Assembly: GCF_041429795.1 (NCBI RefSeq)
Contig: NZ_CP163424.1
Location: forward strand, 1,614,001-1,678,000
DNA length: 64,000 bases
Reading direction: 5' to 3'
DNA from: Algimonas porphyrae
Lineage (GTDB): Bacteria; Pseudomonadota; Alphaproteobacteria; Caulobacterales; Maricaulaceae
In this document: piece by piece, positions 28,011 through 37,524 of the stretch
Layout of the letters: the number at the start of each line of letters is the position of its first letter
Numbering within the stretch: position 1 is the stretch's first letter
Made by a program: the position numbers and the translations under genes
Notes under the pieces: model-generated
Databases searched by the model: none
Seen by the model: the letters and a program-made list of their open reading frames with translations, nothing else
What the model was told of the DNA's origin: nothing

Positions 28011-29050
28011 GCGCGAGCCTGATCGAAGACTGGCCGTTTCCCATGTTCCAGCTGGAAGATCGGCGCGTCGTCTTTGCCAATCTGGCGGCGCAGGAATGGA
28101 CGGGCGACAGCCTGAAGAAGATGCGGGGCCGGCTGATCTGTGACGTGATCAAGACGGATCCCGGTCTGGCCGAGCAGCTGGAAAAGTCTGCCGCGCTGGA
28201 CGCGCCACTGACGACGCGGGGCTGTTCAGCGACTTTACCGAACGGTGCATCGCTCACATGCCATACGACGGTCTACCCGGTCGAAGGCGGCTTTCAGGGT
28301 CTGTCCTTCTGGCTCGCCGGGCCACGCCCGCGCTCAAGCCAGATGGGCGGCCCGGTCGTGTCCGGCATGGGGCGGATGATTGCGCATGAGCTCAAGAACC
28401 CGCTGGCCGGGATCAAGGGGGCCGCGCAACTTCTGCATGACGATGTACCGTCACAGGAAGGCAAGGCTCTGCTGACGCTGATCGGATCGGAAATTGATCG
28501 CATCCGGCGTCTGGCGGACCGTATGGAAACGCTCGGCGATCAGGATCCCGATCATCTGGACTCGGTCAATATTCATACGGTGCTGCGATCTGCGCGCCGG
28601 ATCGTGCAATCAGCGGAGCCGCGCCTGATCTTCACGGAACGCTATGATCCGTCCTTGCCACATGCGGCGGGTGATGCGGACACGCTGATGCAGGCCATAT
28701 TGAACCTGATCCGCAATGCGCAGGACGCTCTGAGCGAAACCGAAAATCCGGAAATCGAACTCTCCACCAGTTTCCGGACGGGCGTGACAGGTGTCGCCGA
28801 AGATGGCGGGCAGGGGCGACATTTGCCGATCCAGATCAATGTGACGGATAATGGCCCCGGCATTTCCGACGATTTTCAGGACCATATCTTTCAACCCTTT
28901 GTTTCGACCAAGCCGGACGGGCAGGGGCTGGGGCTCGCGCTCGTCTCCAAGGTCGCGAAAGCGCATGGCGGCCTGGTCGAGGTGCGCTCGCGCCCCGGTC
29001 GAACCACTTTTTCCATTCTCCTCCCGGATAATACGGAGACTGCCTCATGA
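28007..29050 (+). CDS. ntrB: nitrogen-regulation sensor histidine kinase NtrB (GlnL)
   Basis: 347 residues, cytoplasmic. A PAS-like sensor (residues 1 to about 105) is followed by the HisKA box IAHELKNPLAGIKGAAQLL with phospho-acceptor H127. The ATPase domain has N-box NLIRNAQDAL, G1 DNGPGI and G2 GQGLGLALVSK. It phosphorylates NtrC under nitrogen limitation and is controlled by PII. The coupled 3' neighbour is ntrC. Confidence 0.95.
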   Translation: MSASLIEDWPFPMFQLEDRRVVFANLAAQEWTGDSLKKMRGRLICDVIKTDPGLAEQLEKSAALDAPLTTRGCSATLPNGASLTCHTTVYPVEGGFQGLSFWLAGPRPRSSQMGGPVVSGMGRMIAHELKNPLAGIKGAAQLLHDDVPSQEGKALLTLIGSEIDRIRRLADRMETLGDQDPDHLDSVNIHTVLRSARRIVQSAEPRLIFTERYDPSLPHAAGDADTLMQAILNLIRNAQDALSETENPEIELSTSFRTGVTGVAEDGGQGRHLPIQINVTDNGPGISDDFQDHIFQPFVSTKPDGQGLGLALVSKVAKAHGGLVEVRSRPGRTTFSILLPDNTETAS

Positions 29051-30360
29051 AATATGACGTGCTACTGGCCGATGACGATGACAGTATCCGGCTTGTCCTG
29101 AGCAAAGCCCTCACACGTGCGGGTCATTCTGTCCGGGCGACAGACAATGCGCAGACATTGCTCAAATGGGCCGAAGCCGGGCATGGCGACATCATCCTGA
29201 CCGATGTAATGATGGACGGTCGCGAAGTGTTCGAACATCTGCCGACGATTGCGGAAAAACGTCCCAAACTGCCCATCATTGTGATTTCCGCCAACAATAC
29301 GGTCAATACGGCGCTGAAATCCGGGCAGCACCGCGTCTTCGAATATGTACCCAAGCCATTCGATCTGGACGAAATCACCAGCGCGGTGGCGCGCGCCGGG
29401 CAGACTGTGAGCCCGCGTCGCAGTAAGGCGTCGCAGACGCGCAGCCTGCCCATGATCGGTCGATCGTCGGCTATGCAACCTGTTTTCCGAGCCGTATCGC
29501 GTTTCGCGGCAGCCAATCTACCCGTACTCATTCAGGGGCCGGTCGGAACGGGTAAGGATCTGGTGGCGCGGCTGCTTCATGATGGCGGTCCGCGCAAGGA
29601 CCGGCCTTTCATGCGCACGGCCGATTTCGACAACACCTCGCTGACCCTGCAGAAGGTCAATGGCGGTGATCTCTATATCGATGAAGTCGCGGAGCTATCT
29701 CAGGCCCAGCAGGAACGGCTATTGGCGTTCCTGACCGAAAGTGAGCTGATCCCGGCGGCGGACCGCCCGCGTGTCATCTGCGCCACGCGCAAGGACCTGC
29801 GAGAAGAGGTCGAAACGGGCCATTTCCGCGACGATCTGCTGTTCCGGATCAATGTGGCGGAAATCCGTATTCCGCCATTGGCCGACAGGGACCGCGATAC
29901 GGTCGAACTGGCCGAAGCCTTTCTGTCGCAGGCGAGCCCGTCGCGATCGCGTCGTTTTTCGACCGACGCACTGGAGGTGCTGCACCGCCATGAATGGGTC
30001 GGCAATGTCCGAGAGCTGGAAAACATCGTGCGCCGTCTGGCTGTGCTCTATTCTGATGATGTCATTTCCGCCGACATGGTCCTGCAGGAGTTCTCGAAGG
30101 ATATCCGGTCCGGGCGCGACGATGCTGACGGTGTTGATCGCTTCGACCGGCAATTATCGCTGGCCTGCCGGGCTTTGCTCGATGGTCCGGACGCAGAAGA
30201 GGGCGGATCGCACTATCAGACCGCCATGGCCTGGATCGAAAGACCGCTGATCACGGAAGCGCTGCGCGTGACGGGCGGGAACCGCGCCAAGGCGGCGGAT
30301 CGTCTCGGTATTCACCGCAATACGCTGCGGACACGCCTGAAATCGCTGGATCTTCAATAG
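29047..30360 (+). CDS. ntrC: nitrogen-regulation response regulator NtrC, lacking the GAFTGA loop
   Basis: 437 residues: receiver (1-115; acidic pocket D10-D12, phospho-Asp D53, K103 in KPFD), AAA+ domain (about 137-350) and a Fis-type HTH (GNRAKAADRLGIHRNTLRTR). Walker A GPVGTGKD is at 164-171 and Walker B LYIDEV at 209-214. Only about 37 residues separate the two and no GAFTGA motif is present, whereas sigma54 activators need about 20 more including that loop. The receiver also has a shortened 'DVMMDGREVF' loop. By analogy with Rhodobacter capsulatus NtrC, it may act with sigma70-type RNA polymerase. It is coupled to ntrB by ATGA. Confidence 0.93.
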   Translation: MKYDVLLADDDDSIRLVLSKALTRAGHSVRATDNAQTLLKWAEAGHGDIILTDVMMDGREVFEHLPTIAEKRPKLPIIVISANNTVNTALKSGQHRVFEYVPKPFDLDEITSAVARAGQTVSPRRSKASQTRSLPMIGRSSAMQPVFRAVSRFAAANLPVLIQGPVGTGKDLVARLLHDGGPRKDRPFMRTADFDNTSLTLQKVNGGDLYIDEVAELSQAQQERLLAFLTESELIPAADRPRVICATRKDLREEVETGHFRDDLLFRINVAEIRIPPLADRDRDTVELAEAFLSQASPSRSRRFSTDALEVLHRHEWVGNVRELENIVRRLAVLYSDDVISADMVLQEFSKDIRSGRDDADGVDRFDRQLSLACRALLDGPDAEEGGSHYQTAMAWIERPLITEALRVTGGNRAKAADRLGIHRNTLRTRLKSLDLQ

Positions 30361-30385
30361 GGCGTTTCAACGCTTTGCATTGATG

Positions 30386-30416
30386 TGTTGAAAATAGGTC
30401 ACACTGGTGTAATCAT
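30386..30416 (+). promoter_or_regulatory. possible promoter for ntrYX
   Basis: TTGAAA at 30388-30393 and TAATCA at 30410-30415 are spaced 16 bp, in the 106-bp gap between ntrC and ntrY. It would let ntrYX be expressed apart from ntrBC. The support is pattern only. Confidence 0.3.
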
Positions 30417-30466
30417 GCAACAGTGAAGTGCGGCGGTTGGCGTGCGCATGGCGAAGCTGAGGCAAC

Positions 30467-32737
30467 ATGACGGACCTTATCGTCGCAGCTGACCCCGCTT
30501 TTACCCGCTCCAGCCGAGACCGGACACGGCCTGTCCCATCACCGCAAGGCGGTCGTTTGCCGCGTGTTACCCGATCCGCCATGTTTGGCGTCTTCTTCGT
30601 GTCTGCCACAGTTCTGACCATTCTGGGCGCACTGCTGAGCTTCAATCCCGACGAAACGATGGTCGAGACGGCCTATACGATGCTGCAGGCCAATATGGTG
30701 TTGATCATCGGTCTGGCGCTGTTTCTCGGCTACCGCGTGCGCAAGACATTATTTGTGCCGGACCGGGGCGACGCTGCGCCGCTCCTGCATCGCCGTTTCG
30801 TCATCATCTTCAGTTTCGCCGCGCTGCTGCCCGCGATCATTATCGGGGCGTTTTCGGCCTCGCTGATCACGCAGAATATTTCCGGTCTGTTCGGGTCAGA
30901 TGTACAAAAGAACATGGAAGGGGCGCGGACAGTCCTGAGCGATTATCGCGATCAGGAAATCTCGCAACTCGCATCTGATGCCAGCCTTGTGCGCCAGACA
31001 CTTGCGGAACGGAATTTTCAGCTGGGCGACCGGATTTCGGTCACGGCGGAATTGAAGCTCATTGCCCGGATTCGCGATCTGGATGCGTTGATCCTGCTGC
31101 GCGACGATGGTCAGGTGCTGGCGCAAGCCGTGGGACCGCGCGCGCCCACCTTCGAAGTGCCGCGTCCGAGCCTGCTGCGCGGGATTACATCGACATCGCC
31201 GCAATTTCTGCAAAATGACGAGACTAACTATCTGATCTCGCTAGTGCGACTGAATGCGGGCAGCGACACGCTGCTCTATGCGGGGCGGCGACTGCAATCA
31301 TCGTCCGAAGTTCTGTCCAATATTCGTGGCATCGATGAAGCCTCCGCGCAGATCGACGCGTTCACGGCCAATCTGTCCCGGATGAACCGGATTTTTGCCC
31401 TGACCTTTATCGAAACCGCCATGCTGCTCTTGATTGCGGCCATCTGGCTGGGGCTGGTTCTTGCCAACCGCATTATCGAGCCGCTCTCCGTGCTGATCGC
31501 CGCTGCAGAACGCGTGCGCGGAGGCGACATGACGGCGCGCGTCAACGTGTCAGGCGAATGGGGCGAGATTTCCGATCTGGGTGGCGCGTTCAACCGCATG
31601 ACCCAGCAGCTCAACAATCAGCGCGATGAGTTGATCCGGGAGCATGATGTGTCCGAACAGCGTCGTCAGTTCTCCGAAGCCGTGCTGTCCGGCGTGCGCG
31701 CTGGCGTTCTCGGTCTGACGGAAAGTGGACGCATTACGCTGATCAATGCATCGGCGGAACGCCTCCTCGGTCTGTCTGCCGAAGCGGCGCTCGACCGACC
31801 GATCACGGAGCTGCTGCCCGAATTCGCCCCGGCTTTTGCCAGGGCACGCGAAAGTGTGACCAATACGGCGGAAGATCAAATCGCCTATGACTCCAATGCC
31901 GGCTCGATCAATCTGGATCTGCGCGTGGCAAGCTACCGCGGGGCGCGAAGCGATACGGGCTGGGTTGTGACGTTTGACGATATGACCCGTCTTGTCGCTG
32001 CTCAACGCCAGTCCGCCTGGCGCGAAGTCGCCCGGCGCATCGCGCATGAAATCAAAAACCCGCTGACGCCGATCCAGCTATCGGCTGAGCGGCTGTCGCG
32101 CAAATATGGTCGTGTGCTGACCGAAGACCGCGACGTGTTCGACAGTTGTACGCAGACCATCATTCGCCAAGTCGGCTCGCTCGAGCGCATGGTCGATGCC
32201 TTTTCCGCCTTCGCACAGATGCCACAGCCGGAGTTCGAATCCGTCGATCTGACCAACATTCTGGCCGACGTTCTGTTCGAACAGGGTGTGGCGTTTCCAG
32301 ATATCAGCTTCAAGCGCAACAAGGCCTGGCCGGCGGAATTGCCAACGCGCGGCGATGAGCGCCTGCTGACGCAGGCCCTGACAAATATCTACAAGAATGC
32401 GTCCGAAGCCGTTCTGCGCGAGGCCGACCATCGCGACGAGAGCTACAAGCCTCACATCGATACGGCGATCCATATTGAGGGCGATACCGTCGAGATCATC
32501 GTTCGGGACAATGGGCCGGGTTGGCCTATGGCCGATATTGACCGCCTGCTCGAACCTTATGTGACGACCCGTGAAGGCGGAACCGGGCTGGGTCTGCCGA
32601 TCGTCAAGCGCATTGTCGAAGACCATGCCGGAACGATCGCCTTATCGAACCGCAGCGATGGAAAACGCGGCGCGCAGGTCGTCGTGACCCTGGCGCTCGA
32701 AACCGCCGAGATTTTGCAGGAGACCGCAGCCGAATGA
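30467..32737 (+). CDS. ntrY: membrane sensor histidine kinase NtrY
   Basis: 756 residues. The N-terminus is cytoplasmic. Three or four membrane segments follow (about 38-60, 70-85, 110-130, 305-325), with a periplasmic stretch of about 170 residues between the last two. A HAMP domain (about 328-380), a PAS domain (about 400-500) and HisKA come next, with H527 in RRIAHEIKNPLTPIQLSAER. The ATPase domain has NIYKNASEAV, DNGPGWP and GGTGLGLPIVKRIVE. It senses an envelope or redox/nitrogen signal and phosphorylates NtrX. ATGA overlap with ntrX. Confidence 0.95.
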   Translation: MTDLIVAADPAFTRSSRDRTRPVPSPQGGRLPRVTRSAMFGVFFVSATVLTILGALLSFNPDETMVETAYTMLQANMVLIIGLALFLGYRVRKTLFVPDRGDAAPLLHRRFVIIFSFAALLPAIIIGAFSASLITQNISGLFGSDVQKNMEGARTVLSDYRDQEISQLASDASLVRQTLAERNFQLGDRISVTAELKLIARIRDLDALILLRDDGQVLAQAVGPRAPTFEVPRPSLLRGITSTSPQFLQNDETNYLISLVRLNAGSDTLLYAGRRLQSSSEVLSNIRGIDEASAQIDAFTANLSRMNRIFALTFIETAMLLLIAAIWLGLVLANRIIEPLSVLIAAAERVRGGDMTARVNVSGEWGEISDLGGAFNRMTQQLNNQRDELIREHDVSEQRRQFSEAVLSGVRAGVLGLTESGRITLINASAERLLGLSAEAALDRPITELLPEFAPAFARARESVTNTAEDQIAYDSNAGSINLDLRVASYRGARSDTGWVVTFDDMTRLVAAQRQSAWREVARRIAHEIKNPLTPIQLSAERLSRKYGRVLTEDRDVFDSCTQTIIRQVGSLERMVDAFSAFAQMPQPEFESVDLTNILADVLFEQGVAFPDISFKRNKAWPAELPTRGDERLLTQALTNIYKNASEAVLREADHRDESYKPHIDTAIHIEGDTVEIIVRDNGPGWPMADIDRLLEPYVTTREGGTGLGLPIVKRIVEDHAGTIALSNRSDGKRGAQVVVTLALETAEILQETAAE

Positions 32738-34161
32738 CCATGACCGCCAGACCGATTTGCCAACAGGATATTCTGATCGTCGAAGACGAGGCTGATATTC
32801 GGTCTCTGATTGCAGGTATCTTGCAGGATGAGGGGCATGAAACGCGCGAGGCCAGCACCTCGGATGAGGCGCTCGCTGCCGTGCGCGCCCGCGCGCCGAC
32901 ACTCGTTATCCTCGATGTCTGGCTCAAGGGCAGCTCGATGGACGGGATCGAATTGCTCGACATGCTCAAGCAAAGCTCGCCGCACCTGCCAGTCATCATC
33001 ATCAGCGGTCACGGCACGGTGGAGACAGCTGTTTCGGCTATCCGCAAGGGGGCCTACGATTACATCGTCAAACCGTTCAAGGCCGACAAGCTGATCGTCA
33101 CAGTCACGCGCGCGCTCGAAGCCGCACGGCTCCGGCAGGAAAATCGCGAACTCAAGGGCAAGGCCCCGTCCGATGACACGCTGATCGGGGACAGTCCGCA
33201 TATCGCGCAGTTGCGGCAGAAGATCATGCGAATCGCCTCGACCAATTCCCGTGTGCTGATTTCAGGCGCGTCGGGAACGGGAAAGGAGCTGATTGCCCGG
33301 CTGATTCACCGGCAGAGCAACCGCGCCGCAGGACCCTTCAAGGCCGTCAATGCCGCCTCCATGGTCCCTGAACGGGTCGAAGAAGAGCTTTTCGGCGTCG
33401 AAGGCGTTGACGGGGTAGAGAAATCCGGCCTGCTGGAGCGCGCCCATAAGGGCACGCTCTATCTGGACGAAGTGGCTGACATGCCCTTGGAAACGCAGGG
33501 AAAACTACTTCGCCTTCTGGTCGAGCAGCGGTTTCAGCGGATCGGCGGTCGCGACGATGTGCAGGTCGATGTTCGGGTCATCACATCCAGTTCCCGCGAT
33601 CTTTCGGAGCTGGTCAATCTGGGCCGGTTCCGTGAGGATCTGTTTCACCGTCTCAATGTCATGCCGCTCGAAGCGCCGTCTTTGTGCGAGCGCCGCGACG
33701 ATATTCCGTTGCTGGTCGATCATTTCATCGGGCAGCTGGCCTCTTCGACCGGGCTGCCGAGGCGTCAGATCGGACCGGACGCGATGGCAGCGCTGCAGGC
33801 CCATGACTGGCCCGGCAATGTCCGGCAGTTGCGTAACAATGTCGAACGGCTGCTGATCCTGGCGACAGGCGATCCGACGCAACCGATCACCTTGTCGACC
33901 CTGCCACCGGAAGTGTCCGTCGTGCGCGGGGGGCAGGGGCCGGACGATAGCGAACGCATGATCGCCCTGACCCTGCGCGACGCCCGCGAACATTTCGAAC
34001 GGCAATATCTGCAGGCGCAAATTGACCGTTTTGGCGGCAATATTTCACGCACAGCCACATTTGTCGGGATGGAGCGATCGGCCTTGCATCGCAAACTCAA
34101 GTCGCTAGGCTTGAACACGAGCAGCGGTACTTCTGCCGCACAGGCGGACGCCGACAGCTAG
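32734..34161 (+). CDS. ntrX: response regulator NtrX
   Basis: 475 residues: receiver (DILIVEDEADIRSLI; phospho-Asp D61; K113 in IVKPF), AAA+ domain with Walker A GASGTGKE at 178-185 and Walker B LYLDEV at 242-247, and a C-terminal HTH (GGNISRTATFVGMERSALHR). Between the Walker motifs the segment ELFGVEGVDGVEKSGLLERA stands where GAFTGA would be, so sigma54 contact is unlikely. NtrX regulators of alphaproteobacteria control nitrogen, redox and envelope genes. Start at ATG 32734, or 32740 two codons later. Confidence 0.94.
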   Translation: MTMTARPICQQDILIVEDEADIRSLIAGILQDEGHETREASTSDEALAAVRARAPTLVILDVWLKGSSMDGIELLDMLKQSSPHLPVIIISGHGTVETAVSAIRKGAYDYIVKPFKADKLIVTVTRALEAARLRQENRELKGKAPSDDTLIGDSPHIAQLRQKIMRIASTNSRVLISGASGTGKELIARLIHRQSNRAAGPFKAVNAASMVPERVEEELFGVEGVDGVEKSGLLERAHKGTLYLDEVADMPLETQGKLLRLLVEQRFQRIGGRDDVQVDVRVITSSSRDLSELVNLGRFREDLFHRLNVMPLEAPSLCERRDDIPLLVDHFIGQLASSTGLPRRQIGPDAMAALQAHDWPGNVRQLRNNVERLLILATGDPTQPITLSTLPPEVSVVRGGQGPDDSERMIALTLRDAREHFERQYLQAQIDRFGGNISRTATFVGMERSALHRKLKSLGLNTSSGTSAAQADADS

Positions 34162-34198
34162 GCGGCGTTAATGACCGTCGCACAGACGAGGCCCGTTC

Positions 34199-35572
34199 AT
34201 GCGTGTGATCATCTGCGGTGCTGGCCGTGTCGGCTATGGTCTGGCGACACGTCTGGCGGTTGAAAACAATACGGTGACAATTGTCGACACGTCTGCGGAT
34301 CTGATCCGTCAGATCACGACGGACCTGGATGTGCGCGGCGTCGTCGGTCACGGCTCTCATCCGGATATTCTGGTGCGCGCCGGTATCGAAAATGCCGACA
34401 TGATCATCGCCGTGACCCAATATGACGAAGTCAATATGGTGGCCTGTCAGATCGCCCACTCCCTGTTCGATGTCCCGACTAAAGTCGCGCGCGTACGCGC
34501 CCAGGCCTATCTCGAAGCGCAGTATAACGACCTCTATTCGCGCGAAAACATGCCGATCGATATCATCATCTCGCCTGAGATCGAGATCGGCAAGGCTATC
34601 CTGCGCCGCCTTTCGACGCCCGGCGCGTTCAATGTCGTCCCGTTTGCAGACGGCCTGGTCCAGTTTCTGGGCGTCCGCATTGGCGAGGACTGCCCCATCA
34701 TTGATACGCCCATCCGCCAGATCCCGGACCTGTTCACGGGCTTGCACGCCGCGATCGTCGGTATTCGTCGCGACGGGCAGCTCTTTGCGCCCAACCCGGA
34801 CGATCCCCTTGAAGTCGGTGATGACGCCTATTTCGTAACCCGGGCCGAGCATGCGACGCGCCTGCTCGAAGTCGTCGGTACCCGCGAGGCCAAAGCGCGG
34901 CATGTGGTCATTATTGGGGGCGGCAGTATCGGAACCTATGTCGCGCGGGCGCTGGAAGATCAGTCGGGGGTCCGTGTTCGCGTCATCGAAGCCAATAAGG
35001 AACGGGCCGAGATCGCCGCGACGGAATTGCCGCGTACCGTCATTCTGCACGGCGACGCCATGAATGCCGATGTTCAGGAAGAGGCCGGGTCCGGCAAAGC
35101 CGATATGCTGATCTGTCTGACGGATGACGACAAGACTAATATTCTGTCATCCATTCTCGGCAAAAAACTCGGCGCTCGCCACACGATCGCCCTTCTGAAC
35201 GAACGTCCGATGCAGGAATTGCAGCGTGATCTGGATATCGACATGATCATCGATCCGCGCGCATCTACCGTATCATCCATCCTTCGGCATGTCCGCCGTG
35301 GCCGCATTCTCGACGTCTACATGCTCAATCAGGGCGAAGCCGAAGTCCTGGAAGGCGAGGTCATGGAAACCTCGATCTTTGCGGGTAAGACATTGCGCGA
35401 AGCCGGCATCGACGACGGCGTGGCCATCGGCGCGATCGTCCGTGACGGCAAGGTGATGATGCCGGAACCGACCTTGATGCTGAAAGAGGGCGATCGGGTC
35501 GTCCTGCTGGCGGAACGCGCCGCCCTGCGCGACATCGAAGCGCTGTTCCGCGTCGGTGTCGAGCTGTACTGA
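34199..35572 (+). CDS. trkA: Trk potassium uptake regulatory subunit TrkA
   Basis: 457 residues made of two RCK halves. The first NAD-binding Rossmann motif is VIICGAGRVGYGLATRL at the N-terminus. A TrkA-C domain is at about 140-225. The second Rossmann domain begins VVIIGGGSIGTYVARAL (about residue 236), and a second TrkA-C domain is at the end. It binds NAD/ATP on the cytoplasmic face of TrkH and gates K+ uptake. It directly precedes trkH, forming a complete transporter. Confidence 0.96.
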   Translation: MRVIICGAGRVGYGLATRLAVENNTVTIVDTSADLIRQITTDLDVRGVVGHGSHPDILVRAGIENADMIIAVTQYDEVNMVACQIAHSLFDVPTKVARVRAQAYLEAQYNDLYSRENMPIDIIISPEIEIGKAILRRLSTPGAFNVVPFADGLVQFLGVRIGEDCPIIDTPIRQIPDLFTGLHAAIVGIRRDGQLFAPNPDDPLEVGDDAYFVTRAEHATRLLEVVGTREAKARHVVIIGGGSIGTYVARALEDQSGVRVRVIEANKERAEIAATELPRTVILHGDAMNADVQEEAGSGKADMLICLTDDDKTNILSSILGKKLGARHTIALLNERPMQELQRDLDIDMIIDPRASTVSSILRHVRRGRILDVYMLNQGEAEVLEGEVMETSIFAGKTLREAGIDDGVAIGAIVRDGKVMMPEPTLMLKEGDRVVLLAERAALRDIEALFRVGVELY

Positions 35573-35620
35573 GCTGTGACCGCGCGGACCGTCTCCGACC
35601 GTCGGCAGGCCGTCTAACCT

Positions 35621-37060
35621 ATGGGTATGCTGCGCATTCTGCTGTGGCTGGGTTACGCGCTACTGGTCAGCGCGACCTTCATGGCGATCGCTGCCTGCGT
35701 CGGCCTGCTTATGCTGGAACTACGCGAAGCCGGTTTGATGCTCTCCCTCGCCATCCTGTCGGGGCTGGTCGGGGCCCTCATGCTGACCGCCAGCTTCCGC
35801 ACGACCAGTCGCGAAAGCGCATCTGGCGCAATCCTGTTTTTGATGCTGTTCTGGAGTGTCGTGCCGCTTGTCTGCGCGATGCCCTTTTATGTTTTGGGGG
35901 GCACGCCGTCGATCGGTACGGCTCTGTTCGAGGGCGTGTCCACAATGACGACGACAGGGGCGAGCACGCTCGATCCGGACAGTCTGTCAGATACGTTGCT
36001 GTTCTGGCGCGCCTTTCTGCAATTTTTCGGCGGGGTCAGCGCGGCGACCTTTGCCGTTGTCATTCTCGCGGCGCTGAACCTGACAGGGACAGGCATCCAT
36101 CGATCCGGCCTGTTCACTTTCCGCACCGGCGAACTTTTTCCGAAAATGATCCGGATCGGGCGTCTGGTCGGGGCGATCTATCTGTTTCTGGCTCTGGTCG
36201 CCTTCGTGCTGATGGTTATGGCCGGAACCGAAGCCTTCACAGCGCTCTGCCTGGCCCTGTCCGGCATCAGCACGGGCGGGTTGCAACCTTTTGTCGGGCC
36301 GATATCCAATGTGCTGAACCCGTTTGCCGCCATCATTCTGGCGCTGCTCTGCCTGTTCGGGGCTTTCAACGTCTCGATCCTGTGGGATTTTATGCGGATC
36401 CGCCGGTTCCGTCAGTTCCTGAAGCTGATCGTTCACGTCGAACATCGGGGCTTGCTTGGCATTGCGGCCGGGCTGGTTATCCTGACGGTCATATTCGCCG
36501 AACTGAGCTCACTCGGGGCCGGTCTTCTGGACGCCATCTTTTTCGCTAGTTCTGCGGGCTACCGCTATGACGTGATCAGTATCGACATGGTGCCGGCCCC
36601 GGTCCTGATTGCTGTGGCGCTGATCGGCGGCTCCGCCCTTTCGACGGCGGGCGGCATCAAGGTGATCCGGTTATTGCTGCTGTTTCGTCATCTTGGAACC
36701 GACATGGCGCGCCTGTCACATCCATCCCGCGTCAAGCCGATCGAGTTTCGCAGTAGCGCCATCGGCGACGATGAATTTCTGTCGATCTGGATGTATTTCT
36801 TCGGCTATTCGCTCTGTTTCGCCGTCGGGGCGCTGGCGCTGGCGGCGAGCGGCCTGAATCTGCAGGACTCGCTCGCGACGTCGGCAGCCAGCCTCTCCAA
36901 TATGGGGCCGCTACTGGATATGACGCTTCCCGCATCGGGACTGCGCTATCAGGATTTCAATGGCTTGCAGATGATCGTGTCTGGCGGATTGATGCTGATC
37001 GGGCGGGTGGAAGTTCTGGTCGCCCTGTCGCTGCTTATTCCAGCAAACTGGCAGCAATAG
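35621..37060 (+). CDS. trkH: Trk-type potassium transporter subunit TrkH
   Basis: 479 residues with about ten membrane spans and four pore-loop repeats. Selectivity-filter-like segments are STMTTTGAST, SGISTGGLQP, SSAGYRYD and SLSNMGPL. A conserved membrane-loop Lys/Arg region with GSALSTAGGIKVIRLLLL is also present. The protein imports K+ driven by the proton or sodium motive force together with TrkA. Start at ATG 35621, or 35627. Confidence 0.95.
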   Translation: MGMLRILLWLGYALLVSATFMAIAACVGLLMLELREAGLMLSLAILSGLVGALMLTASFRTTSRESASGAILFLMLFWSVVPLVCAMPFYVLGGTPSIGTALFEGVSTMTTTGASTLDPDSLSDTLLFWRAFLQFFGGVSAATFAVVILAALNLTGTGIHRSGLFTFRTGELFPKMIRIGRLVGAIYLFLALVAFVLMVMAGTEAFTALCLALSGISTGGLQPFVGPISNVLNPFAAIILALLCLFGAFNVSILWDFMRIRRFRQFLKLIVHVEHRGLLGIAAGLVILTVIFAELSSLGAGLLDAIFFASSAGYRYDVISIDMVPAPVLIAVALIGGSALSTAGGIKVIRLLLLFRHLGTDMARLSHPSRVKPIEFRSSAIGDDEFLSIWMYFFGYSLCFAVGALALAASGLNLQDSLATSAASLSNMGPLLDMTLPASGLRYQDFNGLQMIVSGGLMLIGRVEVLVALSLLIPANWQQ

Positions 37061-37246
37061 AGGCGATGGACGACGGGATGTGTTCCTTGTCAATTCTTCT
37101 CAGCCCATGACGCTTTATGGGTTTGCCTTTATGAGGGGCAGAGTTATGCAGCGCGCAGTTGTGGAATGCCGAACCCGTCTGAGGTGAGGCCAATAAGAAA
37201 CGGGCTCATTGAATGTTCGGGCCGACTGGATCGCAGGAGTAGGCGA
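37061..37246. other. 186-bp region between trkH and hfq
   Basis: It is non-coding apart from an in-frame extension of hfq (from 37166) with no homology. It probably contains the hfq promoter. I see no convincing hairpin with a T-run after trkH and no well-spaced promoter hexamers. Confidence 0.3.
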
Positions 37247-37501
37247 ATGGCAGACCGAAAGCAGAATCTTCAGGATACGTTCCTGAATGCGGTACGCAAA
37301 TCCAAGATGCCCTTGACGATTTTCCTGGTAAACGGCGTCAAGTTACAAGGCGTCGTCACCTGGTTCGATAGTTTCTGTGTGCTGCTGCGCCGCGACGGCA
37401 GCTCTCAGCTCGTCTATAAGCATGCCATCAGCACCATCATGCCGTCCGGGCCCGTGCCATTGCACGATCCCAATGCGGATGATGAAGACGATCTGGACTA
37501 A
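37247..37501 (+). CDS. hfq: RNA chaperone Hfq
   Basis: 84 residues: [20 protein letters not shown] begins the Sm1 motif, and the Sm2 motif is [10 protein letters not shown]. The start is fixed by GCAGGAGTAGG at 37233-37243. It forms a hexameric ring that pairs small RNAs with mRNAs. The acidic C-terminal tail ([11 protein letters not shown]) is typical of the class. The hfq-hflX order is conserved. Confidence 0.97.
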   Translation: MADRKQNLQDTFLNAVRKSKMPLTIFLVNGVKLQGVVTWFDSFCVLLRRDGSSQLVYKHAISTIMPSGPVPLHDPNADDEDDLD

Positions 37502-37524
37502 CCTCAAAGCGAGACCCGCTATTC

